From Owenia fusiformis (lineage: Eukaryota > Annelida > Polychaeta > Sabellida > Oweniidae), in NCBI GenBank assembly GCA_903813345.2, contig CAIIXF020000007.1:131730-195729 (forward strand): DNA of 64,000 nt. The letters are read 5' to 3'. Position 1 is the stretch's first letter. Each line of letters starts with the position of its first letter. The translations under genes were made by a program, and so were the position numbers. Positions 33,010 to 43,839 of the stretch are shown here, one piece after another. The notes under the pieces are model-generated. The model saw nothing but the letters and a program-made list of their open reading frames with translations. It did not search any database and was not told the origin of the DNA.

Positions 33010-33620
33010 GAACATCCAAAATGGCCACCCTAACCTTTACCCAGACTGCCTAAAAAACTAATCAGTTCTAAACTTTCATAGGTAGAAACATTCCTTAAAA
33101 TTTCCAAAGAATCCATCAAATGGTTTGGCTGGAAACCTGAAGACAAGCCTTGACAGACAAGATTTAAGAACATAAAATCCAAAATTGCTGCCTTAACTTT
33201 TACCCAGAATGCCAAAAAACTAATCAGTTCTAAACTTTCATAGGTAGAAACAACCCTGAAAATTTCAAATAAATCCCTCAAACGGTTGGAGTGGAAACCT
33301 GTAGACAAGCCTTGAGACACAAGATTTTAGGACGTAAAATCCAAAATGGCCACCTTAACATTTACCAAGAATGCCGAAAAACTAATCAGTTCTGAACTTT
33401 CATAAGTAGAAACATCCCTGAAAATTTCAAATGAATCCCTCAAATTGTTTGGCTGGAAACCTGTATACAAGATTATTCGGGACTTCAAAAAATCCAAAAT
33501 GGCCACCTTACCCCTTATCAAGAATGCCCAAAAGCTTATCAGTTGGCCAGGAAATGCATATAGACAAAACTTTACAGACAAGATTTTAGGCAAAATCAAA
33601 ATTGGCCACCTCAACATTTA
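33010..33620. repeat. ~155-bp tandem repeat, about four copies
   Basis: The phrase aaatccaaaatggccacc recurs at about 33,011, 33,176, 33,337, 33,489 and (variant) 33,593, each followed by acccagaatgcc and ctttcataggtagaaac blocks. The ORFs on the minus strand simply follow the repeat. Confidence 0.85.
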
Positions 33621-33662
33621 CCAAGAATGTCTAAAAATTAATCAATTTAAGATTATTATATA

Positions 33663-34230
33663 ACTAGACAACAGCAACGCCAAAGTGTAGCAAATCCCAT
33701 CGAACAGCCATGGCTGCCAAAGTGTCATAAAACAGTGTGCCATGCTCAGAACGTAAAATAACACGTGTCAAAATGGCGGCCAAATTGTCATTAGACAGTG
33801 AACTATGCTTATGAGTATTCACATATCAAATATGAACAAAATCGCTCTATTACTTTTTGAGTTATAGTAAAGGACATAAAATAACACGTTTAAAAATGGC
33901 GGCCATTTTCAAAATGGCCGCCTTCTAGCCAAAGTGTCATAAAACAGTGTGTCATGCTAATAAGTAGTCACATACCAAATATGAACAAAATCGCTCCACT
34001 ACTTTTCAAGTAATTGCAAAAATTGTAAAATAGCACGTAAAAGACGCCATTTTCATGTCTAGCTTGACTAATGTCCTATAGAACTTTTTACATTTAAAAC
34101 ACATTGCTATTACAGTTCTATACACTGTACCTAAATAACTGTCAAATCGGCACTAAAATGGCCACCATTTTGAAACGAGCAGCCATTTTGAAAATCAGCT
34201 TTCGAGCAGGACTTCTACCCCCATAGTGCA
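33663..34230. repeat. 'aaaatggcggcc' dispersed repeat
   Basis: Units of agtgtcataaaacagtgtg and aacaaaatcgctc with aaaatggcggcc occur two to three times. It resembles the dispersed repeats at 9,834 and 56,710 in style (agcaaatcccatcgaac). No coding. Confidence 0.6.
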
Positions 34231-34289
34231 CATGTATTGTTCAATTTTTTAGATGTTGATGTGTTTATGTTATATAATTAAGTTTTTAT

Positions 34290-34365
34290 ACAGGATGTCC
34301 CAAAAAAGTGCCACAAAATACATATATAATATATGTAGTTTTGTGGCATTTTTTGGGACACCCTA
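34290..34365. mobile_element. Mini Tc1/mariner-type hairpin MITE
   Basis: The ends CAGGATGTCCCAAAAAAGTG and the inverted TTTTTTGGGACACCCTA enclose an AT loop. ~30-bp arms next to TA. It is the shortest member of the CAGGGTG-ended group in this window. Confidence 0.7.
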
Positions 34366-34496
34366 TGTTTCAAAACATCATAAAGTTTTTGTAAAACTAA
34401 TTAAATATAGTCTGGTTTTGTTTCATACAAAATTCAGATATGGATTTTGAACTAATGGTTTCATGAAGAGAGTTATAAATATCATGGGATAAAAAG

Positions 34497-34612
34497 CTTA
34501 TTTACTGAGAGGGATTCAATATGGGTTTATAATGTGAAAATATGGGCCCTCAGGAAATATCATATTGTCCCTTGGAAGGAATAAACCCCATATTAAATCC
34601 CTCCCAGTTAAA
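34497..34612. repeat. Palindromic MITE, second copy of the 16.3-kb family
   Basis: gcttatttactgagagggat..atgggttta is mirrored by taaaccccatattaaatccctcccagt. Internal ggaccc/gggccc-like palindrome. No ORF. Confidence 0.65.
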
Positions 34613-36109
34613 TGGAAAATTGTGCTGAAAGTTTTGCTTCGTTCAAAAATCTTTCAAAAATCGAGTGTTTCTAAGTACTTGGAAGCATCACAGATTTTAT
34701 TTTCCTAGACACCAACTTACATTCTATATTAGAAATAATTTGAATCATTCTAAGTGATCATAATTTTAATTCTTCTATTTTGTCGAAGATGAGCAATCTT
34801 TATATCTTAAATAAACCTTAAGCTTACTTACTTTAATCACATTTTAATAATTTTGCTTCCACCAATTCAATACATGTTCATCTGTAGTCTCAAATATATA
34901 CTAAATACAAAAAAGAGGTTAGTCAATAAGTCAATTATAGAGGATTACTGTTTTAAACAACCTTCATGCTAATAAGATGTAAATTACCCCAAAATTAGCT
35001 GCCATGGCTTTTAACAGGAGTTTCAGTTTTGAGTTTGATATTAACTTATGATGGTATAAATATGATATAAAATTAGATCTAACTCCATTTGGGTGGGATA
35101 GATTGAAGGATCATTTTTTATTTGAAAAGTGTAGATACATCTTTTGAGAAGCTCTAATTTTATACAAAATGTTTCTGGCAAAAATTACCTGTAAAATAAA
35201 ATATAATTTATTCTAAAAGTGCACACTTATGGAAATGATATGATTAATAGATGTTATACTCTATTAATACAAAGAAACTCAGGAAAAGCTTTTCATACAT
35301 TCATTAAGTACCGTGTTGTATTTCCAGAAGTTGAGTCTTTGATATAATAAGGGGTGTATATCAAACACAGAATAATTAAATAATGATAATGGGCCAAAAC
35401 CAAAATTCAGCCCTACAATAACTTCATTCATATTCTCAAAAATCAAAATGTATTTGTTTGTACTTGTTACATCATATAAGGATTACCTTAGAAATAAAAA
35501 AAGCATATGTATTTGGTAATATGTAAAAACTGATATTTTGTCAAATTTCTTCCACTTTTACAAAAAAAATTTTTTCTAAAGTTCCCATGTCCCACATATA
35601 TTAATTTGATACTGCATCATATGTCCCCTTTATGGTTCTAATTATTACACCAATAATAACAATTTTATCTACCATAACAGCCTCAGAATAATAAACTTTA
35701 TAAGGTAGACCCTTGATTATAGGTGGCGCTTCTGTATATTTGAGGCAAAATGACCCATCAAATGACCTTCCAGGATCACCTAAAAATTCAAATGCATAGT
35801 TTAGGAAGTAGTCTCTAAGGAAAAAGCAAAAAAATAAATATGAAATTAGGTTTGGCTGAAAAAAAAATTAATTAAGATTATCACCCTGCAACTTTAAAAT
35901 CACTAGATGGCGCCACTATAACCTGCCATAAAAATTGATTTTACCCAAACCTGGAAAAATAACTTATGGATTCCTACACTTCAGGGTATCTACTAAAAGA
36001 AAATCAAAAGTTATTTCATTCTAAATCCGAGTAAGCTCAGAGAGGCTAGGGACAGGACTATTATGAAATTCTCTCTTCAGTATTACTTATTTACTAAAAT
36101 CATCCTTAC

Positions 36110-36169
36110 TTGTATAATGCCCAGTGCAATTATGAAGAACATGCTTTTATTTTGGAGAAACAGCTTCAT
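36110..36169 (-). CDS. Candidate first coding exon (signal peptide) of the GULO-like gene
   Basis: The minus-strand ATG at 36169 opens a 20-codon exon encoding MKLFLQNKSMFFIIALGIIQ, ending at a donor gtaagg. It ends in phase 0, matching the start of the exon at 28947. The hydrophobic core is typical of a secretory signal. If it is right, the 5-kb long-TIR element sits in intron 1. It could instead belong to an unrecognised gene. Confidence 0.5.
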
Positions 36170-36539
36170 ATCATCCAGCTTATAGTCACCGAACAGACAT
36201 CCCCTACTTCACGTACTGTAAAATTAAAGGTTGAAATAGTGAATGAACTTGAAATTGAAAAATAGAATTTTTATGTTCATTGCCCCTACCTTTCATGATA
36301 TCACAACCTAAAAGTACAAGCATACATCTGTCTGGTGGATAAAGATGAATGCCTCAATCCAATGAAAATAAAACTTAAATATTATACCTCATTTTTGAAG
36401 GTGAGACAATGTCAACATTAAAAGTCATGGCAACCTAATGATAACACCTTGTCTATGTACAATGACAACAACTTATATTGTTTTTAGCTAAAAACACCAA
36501 GACTTGGATTTAGTTCACTTATGTTATTCATGGGCTATG

Positions 36540-38115
36540 ATGTTTAAGATTACAACACTGCTTGTACTTGGTCAGTGTGACCATTACTAGACCTTCAAAC
36601 ACTGTTTGTACTTGGCTAGTGTGATCATGACTAAACCTTCAAACACTGTTTTTACTTGGCTAGTGTGATCATGACTAAACCTTCAAACACTGTTTGTACT
36701 TGGTGAGTGTGACCATTACTAGACCACCTTCAAACACTGTTTGTACTTGGCTGGTGTGATCATGACGAGACCTTCAAACACTGTTTTTACTTGGCTAGTG
36801 TGACCATTACTAGACCTTCAAACACTGTTTGTACTTGGTTGGTGTGATCACGACTAAACCTTCAAACACTGCTTGTACTTGGTTGGTGTGATCATGACTA
36901 AACCGTCAAACACTGTTTGTACTTGGTTGGTGTGATCATGACGAGACCTTCAAACACTGTTTTTACTTGGCTAGTGTGATCATGACGAGACCTTCAAACA
37001 CTGTTTTTACTTGGCTGGTGTGATCATGACTAAACCTTCAAACACTGTTTGTACTTGGTTGGTGTGATCACGACTAAACCTTCAAACACTGTTTGTACTT
37101 GGTTGGTGTGATCATGACTAAACCTTCAAACACTGTTTGTACTTGGTTGGTGTGATCATGACTAGACCTTCAAACACTGTTTGTACTTGGCTGGTGTGAT
37201 CATGACGAGACCTTCAAACACTGTTTTTACTTGGCTAGTGTGACCATTACTAGACCTTCAAACACTGTTTGTACTTGGTTGGTGTGATCACGACTAAACC
37301 TTCAAACACTGTTTGTACTTGGTTGGTGTGATCATGACTAAACCTTCAAACACTGTTTGTACTTGGTTGGTGTGATCATGACTAGACCTTCAAACACTGT
37401 TTGTACTTTGCTGGTGTGATCATGACTAAACCTTCAAACACTGTTTGTACTTGGTTGGTGTGATCATGACTAGACCGTCAAACACTGTTTGTACTTGGTT
37501 TTTGTGATCATTACTAGACCTCCAAGCAATGTTTGTACTTGGTCGATGTTATCATTATTAGACATCTAAACATCGATTGTACTTGACTGGTGTGATCATG
37601 ACTAGACCTCCAAACACTGTTTGTACTTGGCTGGTGTGATCATTATTAGACCTGCAAACACTGTTTGTACTTGGTCGGTGTGATCATTATTAGACCTTCA
37701 AATACTGTTTTTACTTGGCTAGTGTGATCATTACTAGACCTCTAAACACTGTTTTTACTTGGCTGGTGAGATCATTACTAGACCTTCAAACACTGTTTGT
37801 ACTTGGTCGGTGTGATCATTATTAGACCTTCAAACACTGTTTTTACTTGGCTAGTGTGACCATTACTAGACCTCTAAACACTGTTTTTACTTGGCTGGTG
37901 AGATCATTACTAGCCTCTAAACACTGTTTGTACTTGGTCGATGTGACCATGACTAGACCTCTAAACACTTTTTGTACTTGGTCGATGTGATCATTACTAT
38001 ACCTTCAAACACTGTTTGTACTTGGCCGGTGTGATCATGACTATACCTCTAAACACTGTTTGTACTTGGCCGGTGTGATTATTACTAAACCTACATACAC
38101 TTCTAATGTACTTGG
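36540..38115. repeat. 44-bp minisatellite, ~35 units
   Basis: The unit has ccttcaaacactgtttgtac followed by ttggttggtgtgatcatgactaaa with variants (ggctagtgtgaccattactaga). Unit length is 43-44 bp, and higher-order patterns of variant units are visible in 36,750-37,450. There is no unique spacer between units, so it is not CRISPR-like. Confidence 0.95.
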
Positions 38116-38199
38116 CGGGAGTGATTATTGCAAATATTTTCAAAGAGAGTGATTGTACTTTCTATAAACAAAATACAAATATCTCATTTAATGTATGTA

Positions 38200-38381
38200 C
38201 AGGGTGTCCTGGAACATTGCCCCCATAACTGTAATTTTGGCCAAACACTAAGTGAGTTGAACCATGTTACTTGGCATATCAATGTAGCTTTGGACAAGCT
38301 TTAAAATGATATATGCCACATACTATGGAGACATTGGTATATGTCTGCCTAGGGGTGGGGGCATACTTTCGGGACACCCTG
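38200..38381. mobile_element. 182-bp Tc1/mariner-type MITE
   Basis: CAGGGTGTCC at the left and GGACACCCTG at the right, flanked by TA. Inner arms tggaacattgcccccat and gggtgggggcatac are partly complementary. Its right end plus ~300 bp of flank is duplicated at about 38,770-39,060. Confidence 0.8.
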
Positions 38382-39065
38382 TATGTATCTTTCATTTACC
38401 AATTTGTAATTGGAGTTTTTAATTGAAAATATAACTTCTAGCAGCTATATGTAAAATAGGTCTATTTGCGTTGGAATTTTGAATGTTATCGAATTGCATT
38501 AGCTAACTTGTTGACATTTCAAAGGCTTCGATACCCATTAGATCAAACTATTTCTAACATGAGAAATGAGTTTTATGGTATTAGCCAGAGCAGTAACAGC
38601 AAAATTACCAATGACTAATTGGTTGAAATGTTAGAAAACTTGTAGGTGATTTTGAAACAGTCTAAATAGTCTAAACAGTATTTGTTAAGTTATTGGAAGT
38701 TGTAAGACTTTGTACAGACGTCGATCGCCAACCGCCAACAACCAACCGCTATCCGCCGATCGCCGTCACGGGGGGGGGGCATACTTTCGGGACACCCTGT
38801 ATGTATCTTTCATTTCCCAATTTGTAATTGGAGTTTTTAATTGAAAATATAGTAACTTCTAGCAGCTATATGAGTGTAAAATAGGTGTATTTTCCTTGTA
38901 ATTATGAATTTTATCGAATTGCATTACCTTACTTGTTGACATTTCATAGGCATTCAATACCCATTCGATCAAAATATTTCTAACATGAGAAATGAGTTTT
39001 ATGGTATTAGCCAGAGCAGTATCAGTACAATTACCAATTAGTAATTGGTTGAAATGTTATTTGTT
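38355..39065. repeat. Local duplication (~290 bp)
   Basis: gcatactttcgggacaccct..gagaaatgagttttatggtattagccagagcagta occurs at about 38,361-38,600 and again at about 38,770-39,025. The spacer contains a G run and 'cgatcgcc'-rich text (38,718-38,780). No gene. Confidence 0.85.
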
Positions 39066-39880
39066 GAAAATATTGTATACTAAAGGCAGAATTCGAATCT
39101 GATCTATAAGGGGTGACAAAATAACAAGCAACATGTATAATCTATTCCTTACTATATCAAATACTAGTACAATATCTCCCAAAAGATTCACGATATGTTA
39201 TAAATTGGTGAAGTAATTAATGATTCAAAGTGCAAAAATGGGTGAAAAATGTTTAAATTCTCTCAAATAATAAGAATGGTAAACATTCTTATAGAAAAAT
39301 AATATATTATTGTAAAAATCTTTAGTTTTCCTGGAATAAAGTTTGCAAGTTTTGTGATTTTTGAAAATAGACATGACAAGGAATGACATGAGCCAAAAAT
39401 ACTCTAAAATTGAAACAATTTTTTGTTGAGCCTGCTCGCTATATCTGATTCTCTCTTTAAATGTAGTTGTAATGCTACTTAAGCTGCTCAATTAATGAGC
39501 AATTGCAACTGTTGTAGCTCAAGGTTCATTTTTGGAGATTTTCTTTGCACTATGATTGATATTCATCTATGATCACACTGGATGTGATTTCATATTCCGA
39601 AAATAGTTGAATTCCGAAAAATGATGCTTCAGATATATTAAATCCTGATGTGCAGTTGTTTGTTTGTTTGTGTATTCTACGAGGGGTGATTCAAAAGTAA
39701 TGGATTGTAAGCTACAATTGGTAAGTCAACAGAATTTGGAAATCGTAGAACTGAGAATCCCAATTTCAACTAATTATCTCAAATTATTAAAACATACAAA
39801 CCTTGGGATTGAAAGTAAAATTGCAAGAGAGATTGCATGGTCTCTAATGAACTAAGACAATCATATTTTTAATCTGCAAT
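39066..39880. other. Intergenic, no gene seen
   Basis: AT-rich sequence without splice-supported coding. The minus-strand AATAAA at 39,884-39,889 probably ends the transcript of the Cys-rich secreted gene. Confidence 0.5.
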
Positions 39881-39883
39881 AAT

Positions 39884-39889
39884 TTTATT
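39884..39889 (-). terminator. Poly(A) signal AATAAA for the Cys-rich secreted gene
   Basis: Minus-strand AATAAA about 195 bases downstream of the stop codon at 40,082, in a reasonable 3' UTR position. Confidence 0.5.
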
Positions 39890-40081
39890 GTGGTCCAAAT
39901 TTTGAAACCATAAAACAAATAGGAAATCAGACGTTTCGTTTATGTCTCTGTAGTTAGTCGGTGATGCTAAATTGATTGTAAAGTCCAGTATAATACATAA
40001 GGGATGCCCATATTGGTTTTCCCGGATTCTTTCCTCGGTAATGCTGTACCAATTATTCATGACTGTCCTCAAAATTCAACA

Positions 40082-41702
40082 TCACTGTGAACATATTCCC
40101 GAAGACTGGAGATAGGCTAATATGGATTGATGGGCCATTGCGTTTGACATCTCTCCGATCAATGGTGAGGAACATACGCTTTGCTTGCCCTGGATACAGC
40201 TTGTCAATCCATCTAGTGCGCTACATAAGCCCAAGGAGCTCAATGACTGATGGAATATATTCATGCATTCTGTATCTACACTTGCCACACAGCTGCCTGC
40301 AAATAAGACAAAATTTCATACGACTGAAATACGCCGTCACAAATAGTACCACAACATTTAGAAAAACCATTGTTTAAACAGTATTCTGTAATTCAAAATT
40401 ACATATACTCACTTTCCGCTGATGATCCATCGCTCAGTCCAATAGCATTACCAACGTCTGGAATACAACATCTCTATGTTATATTTTTCAAATATCTAGT
40501 TAACCATTTACATTAATTTTAAGAAATATATAAGAATAAAATTAATAAGTGTTACTTGCAGTTCCAGCCTGCAATTCGGATAAATAGAAAATTAGATATT
40601 GACCTTCTGACTACTAAACGGAAATCTTACCTCAATATACGAGTGTTTACCCTTTGCATTCGTTTGACTTCACTTCTTAAAAGAGAGCTTCGTCTTCACT
40701 CTTTCAAACTGAAATAAACCTGTGAACTCACCGCGCCAATCAGTGTTCGTCGGCCAAATTTGACCGACGTTCTATATATGGTCATTCCTTCTGACGTCAT
40801 CATTGAGCCCGGAATTGACCAATGACATGCGCATATTTAATTAGAACGCATTTGGCGTATGTTTATTCAAGCTCGCTGATTGGAGGTCAGCGCGTAAGTC
40901 AAAAGTGATGTAATACCCAAACTGTCAACGGTACCCGTCGTGGGGGCGGGGCTACTAAACTGTAATATGGTCTCTACTAGGCAGAGTGTAGTTTAACTAG
41001 ACTCTGCACGCAGGGTAACGAGTGTTAATAACACGGTGAATAACATCTCTCTAATTTCTTAATTTTTTAAAAATATTTCACGTAATGATCAACCCTCGAA
41101 ATGAATATGCACTTACTAGTTCCAACTACAAGTGGTGAAAGTCCAGTCAGTCCGATATCCTGGCTACTACATGCACCTGCTTTCCTCAATCGTCCGGCCA
41201 TGAACACAATTACACGACCCTTTGTGATATAGTCAGATGTGCATTCTGGGTATTGGGATGCGCATTGGACCAAACCTGTTCACCATGGAAATGTAAAAAC
41301 GCCGGGGTAAAAACACGTGTTTTGAAATTCTAACGTCTCGTCAAAATATTTAAACATGATGTTACATACAGTCTCTTGCAGATTCTCGGTCATATTTTTC
41401 GCAGTTCTCTTAGATTCTTAAAAAATGTTCCGTAATATTTTGTAATTTGGTCTACTATTTGCCTCACATTTCATAGCTAAATGTACCAATGAGAACAATG
41501 TACCTCTCATAAGATCACAGTTCGCCCCATTGTTCAATCCGTTTGAAAAATCCTGGAAGCATTGTTGCACATTTACGGAAGAACATGTGTCTCGGGGATA
41601 AAACAAAGGGCCGGCGTCTGAAGTTCCTACAGATGCACACAATATCGTCTCTGTCAACAATAGTAGCGTCTCCAGGGAAGGTAGTAGCTTCTTTGTGGAC
41701 AT
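40082..41702 (-). CDS. Small secreted cysteine-rich protein, unknown family
   Basis: Four exons in transcript order: 41702-41504, 41275-41117, 40457-40413 and 40296-40082 (TGA). Phases match (1, 1, 1) and all introns are GT..AG, giving 205 residues. The N terminus MSTKKLLPSLETLLLLTETI is a good signal peptide. The mature part has about 14 Cys in clusters such as DTCSSVNVQQC, CASQYPEC, ACSSQDIG and SCVASVDTEC, consistent with an extracellular disulphide-bonded helical protein. There is no transmembrane segment or RxxR site. I do not recognise the family; DUF19-like invertebrate Cys-rich proteins have a comparable style (weak inference). Intron 2 contains a MULE-like MITE. The nested TE block starts within ~100 bp upstream of the ATG. 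Confidence 0.72.
40648..41017. mobile_element. MULE-like MITE, copy 2 (370 bp, intact)
   Basis: The ends are TACCCTTTGC and CAGGGTA, with a perfect 9-bp duplication acgagtgtt at 40,639-40,647 and 41,018-41,026. It serves as the uninterrupted reference for the split copy at 43,020-52,930. Internal features include aaaagagagcttcgtcttca and gctactaaactgtaatat. No ORF. Confidence 0.9.
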
Positions 41703-41799
41703 CTTGTTCTCTGAATAAAGATCTGTATGCAATTGCGGCATTCAATTACTATTTTAATACTCCGAGAACTAAAATGTAAACATTATTTTTATATTAGAA

Positions 41800-42303
41800 T
41801 CGAAATTGAAATTCATCTTTGTGTTTTAAGTCTCTTATTTGACAATGATCGTAATCAATCTGAATTCTTCGAGGTACTCTGCGGATTGAGACAGGGAGAT
41901 AGCATTTCTCCACTGATGCATCTATTATATTTGAATGATGTCGAGAAATATTTATTGAAAAATAATTGCAATCAGATTAATGTTGAAAATGAAATAGATG
42001 GATATTTGAAATTATTTGTCTTGCTCTATTCTGATGACACAGTCATCTTTGCCAATAGTAAAGATAAGCTGCAAGATGCTTTTTCTTCGCTAGCAACATA
42101 TTGTGATAAATTGTGATAAATGGCAAATCAAAATCAATACTGAGAAAACAAAATATATGGTGATCAGTAGGAAAAGGTTGAAAAGAACCGATAACATTAC
42201 CCTTAATGGCAGTGTAGTTGAAAATGTTCCACACTTTAAATATCTATGGGTATTTTTTGATAGCAATGGTAGTTTGAATTTAGATATGAAACATTTGTAT
42301 AGT
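41800..42303 (+). pseudogene. LINE reverse transcriptase, left part of an interrupted copy
   Basis: The reading frame shows non-LTR RT motifs: GLRQGDSISP, then YLNDVEKYLL, then the catalytic-type YSDDTVIFA. A tandem duplication of attgtgataa near 42,097-42,117 shifts the frame, after which INTEKTKYMVISRKR continues. Coding stops at an insertion whose 6-bp duplication tatagt begins at 42,298. The 5' part (endonuclease, ORF1) is absent, so this is a 5'-truncated relic. CR1/jockey-like by motif style; the clade is not assigned. Confidence 0.8.
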
Positions 42304-43008
42304 TTAGTTTAATATAGTTTATTTTTGTGTCACAAGCAATAATATTAAAATACATTTAAAACACTTTTTTTAAAAACATTGCTTCTAGCCGATGCCGGCT
42401 TATGAGACACCAAGTTAATACATGTGTGGGTAATATTAAAATTCCCCTGTGAAAATTACTAAATGCACAATAAGACAGTAATAAAGACCATAACTTTTGT
42501 ATACTGAGTCCACTGTTTACTTCCACTTACTAAGAGGAGACATCTTCCCCAAGGTTGATGTTCCTGGGAGCAAATGGAAAAAGAAATCCTGCTTAATCAG
42601 TGATGTAAGGGCCCTCTGGTTGGCCCAATACCCTCCTGAGGGGTCCCCCATATCACAGTGGATCTACAGGTTTGCATCTCGTATATATTTTGGCAGTATC
42701 ACAGTTCTAAATCGTATGTAAAAGTGCTGTAAAGTGGCAGAATCAATATCATATGGCCTTTATCCCCAGACAAGCAACTTATGTATAATTGAATATCAAC
42801 AAATAGAATACAGTATGAGAAAATACATTATAGTTTGTTATGGAATTATCTCAAATAGAGGTACTGTTAAAGTCTTTCCAGATCAAAGTTTCTTTTACTG
42901 AACATCTTAAATAATGTACTTGCAAAAGCTCTCTGTATAAAGGGCGTGTGCATAAGTCTAGTAAACAGCAGAATATGATCATTTGTACCAGTATCAATGC
43001 TAGGGGCC
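42304..43008 (-). mobile_element. 705-bp insertion into the LINE with 6-bp TSD
   Basis: tatagt occurs at 42,298-42,303 and 43,009-43,014. Its left edge, read on the minus strand, ends in an A-rich tail (aataaactatattaaacta), suggesting a truncated retroposed sequence in reverse orientation. The ORFs inside are not recognisable. Confidence 0.65.
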
Positions 43009-43708
43009 TATAGTCAAGCTACCCTTTGCATTCGTTTGACTTCACTTCTTAAAAGAGAGCTTCGTCTTCACTCTTTCAAACTAAAATAAACCTGTGAACT
43101 CACCGCGCCAATCAGTGTTCGTCGGCAAAATTTGACCGACGTTCTATATATTGTAACAAATTTTTACTTTTCAAATTTTCGATTATTTGTAGTCTAGTTC
43201 CATTTTATCAGTTTTCTTACAGTTAACTCAGTGAGAAAGCGTTTTCCAGTTTGGTTCATAAGTAGTATACTTACATGAATGTTTGTGACACTAAAGGAGT
43301 AGGCAGAATCATGTAAACTGCACATTTTTGTGAGATTTCTTTTTGCTTTCATTTGTTTACATTTTTCTCACCTTACTATTGAAGAGCTATCTTGACCTAC
43401 ATTCAATTACTAGTTTTTTCGGTCAATTTCGGCATGATTAAAACCAATGATGATTGGTTTATGTTATATTTATTTAGTTTATACATTTATCGAGTTAATT
43501 ATACACCAAACATGCATTAATGGTACATTAGATAGCACAGATTGTGAGTTCTAAATGAAGCCAGTTATTTTGCACTATTCATATCCTGATTGCATCATAG
43601 TAATTGTACACCAGTCTTGTCCTGTCCAGGGGCCTAAGTATTGCATCAGCCCATTAATCACTTGTTAGGTTCGTGTGCAAAACCTAGTACATGTTATACA
43701 TGTCGGGG

Positions 43709-43716
43709 TATAAATA
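43709..43716 (+). promoter_or_regulatory. TATA box of the 5' LTR
   Basis: TATAAATA in a ggggTATAAATAgag context, 558 bp into the LTR. Transcription would start near 43,740, placing most of the LTR arrays in the RNA leader. The equivalent in the 3' LTR is 50,097-50,104. Confidence 0.7.
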
Positions 43717-43839
43717 GAGACAACCAGGTGACTCAGTAGGCACTTTCTTGCTGGAACTGAGAGAGGACCGACCTGTGTGCCTCCAGGGATTGATGCTTGA
43801 TGGACTCTGGCTAATTCTACACATCTATTGATGGACTTA

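Larger units (their letters stand above)
31003..36058. mobile_element. 5-kb element with ~590-bp terminal inverted repeats
   Basis: The left arm (about 31,003-31,592) begins tcctgtccctagcctctct and matches the inverted right arm (about 35,459-36,058) closely throughout, including ggcgccatctagtgatttt. The interior holds a minus-strand CXC-tail ORF, a ~155-bp tandem array (33,010-33,620) and 'aaatggcggcc' repeats (33,690-34,200). No clear target duplication or catalytic transposase was recognised. The superfamily is unknown; foldback-like. Confidence 0.75.

Noticed and set aside
33030-33617. Minus-strand ORFs of 96 aa each
   Set aside because: They follow the ~155-bp tandem repeat and duplicate each other.
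36540-38115. Regular short repeats resembling a CRISPR array
   Set aside because: Units are contiguous 44-bp copies with no unique spacers, in a eukaryotic intron-bearing context.
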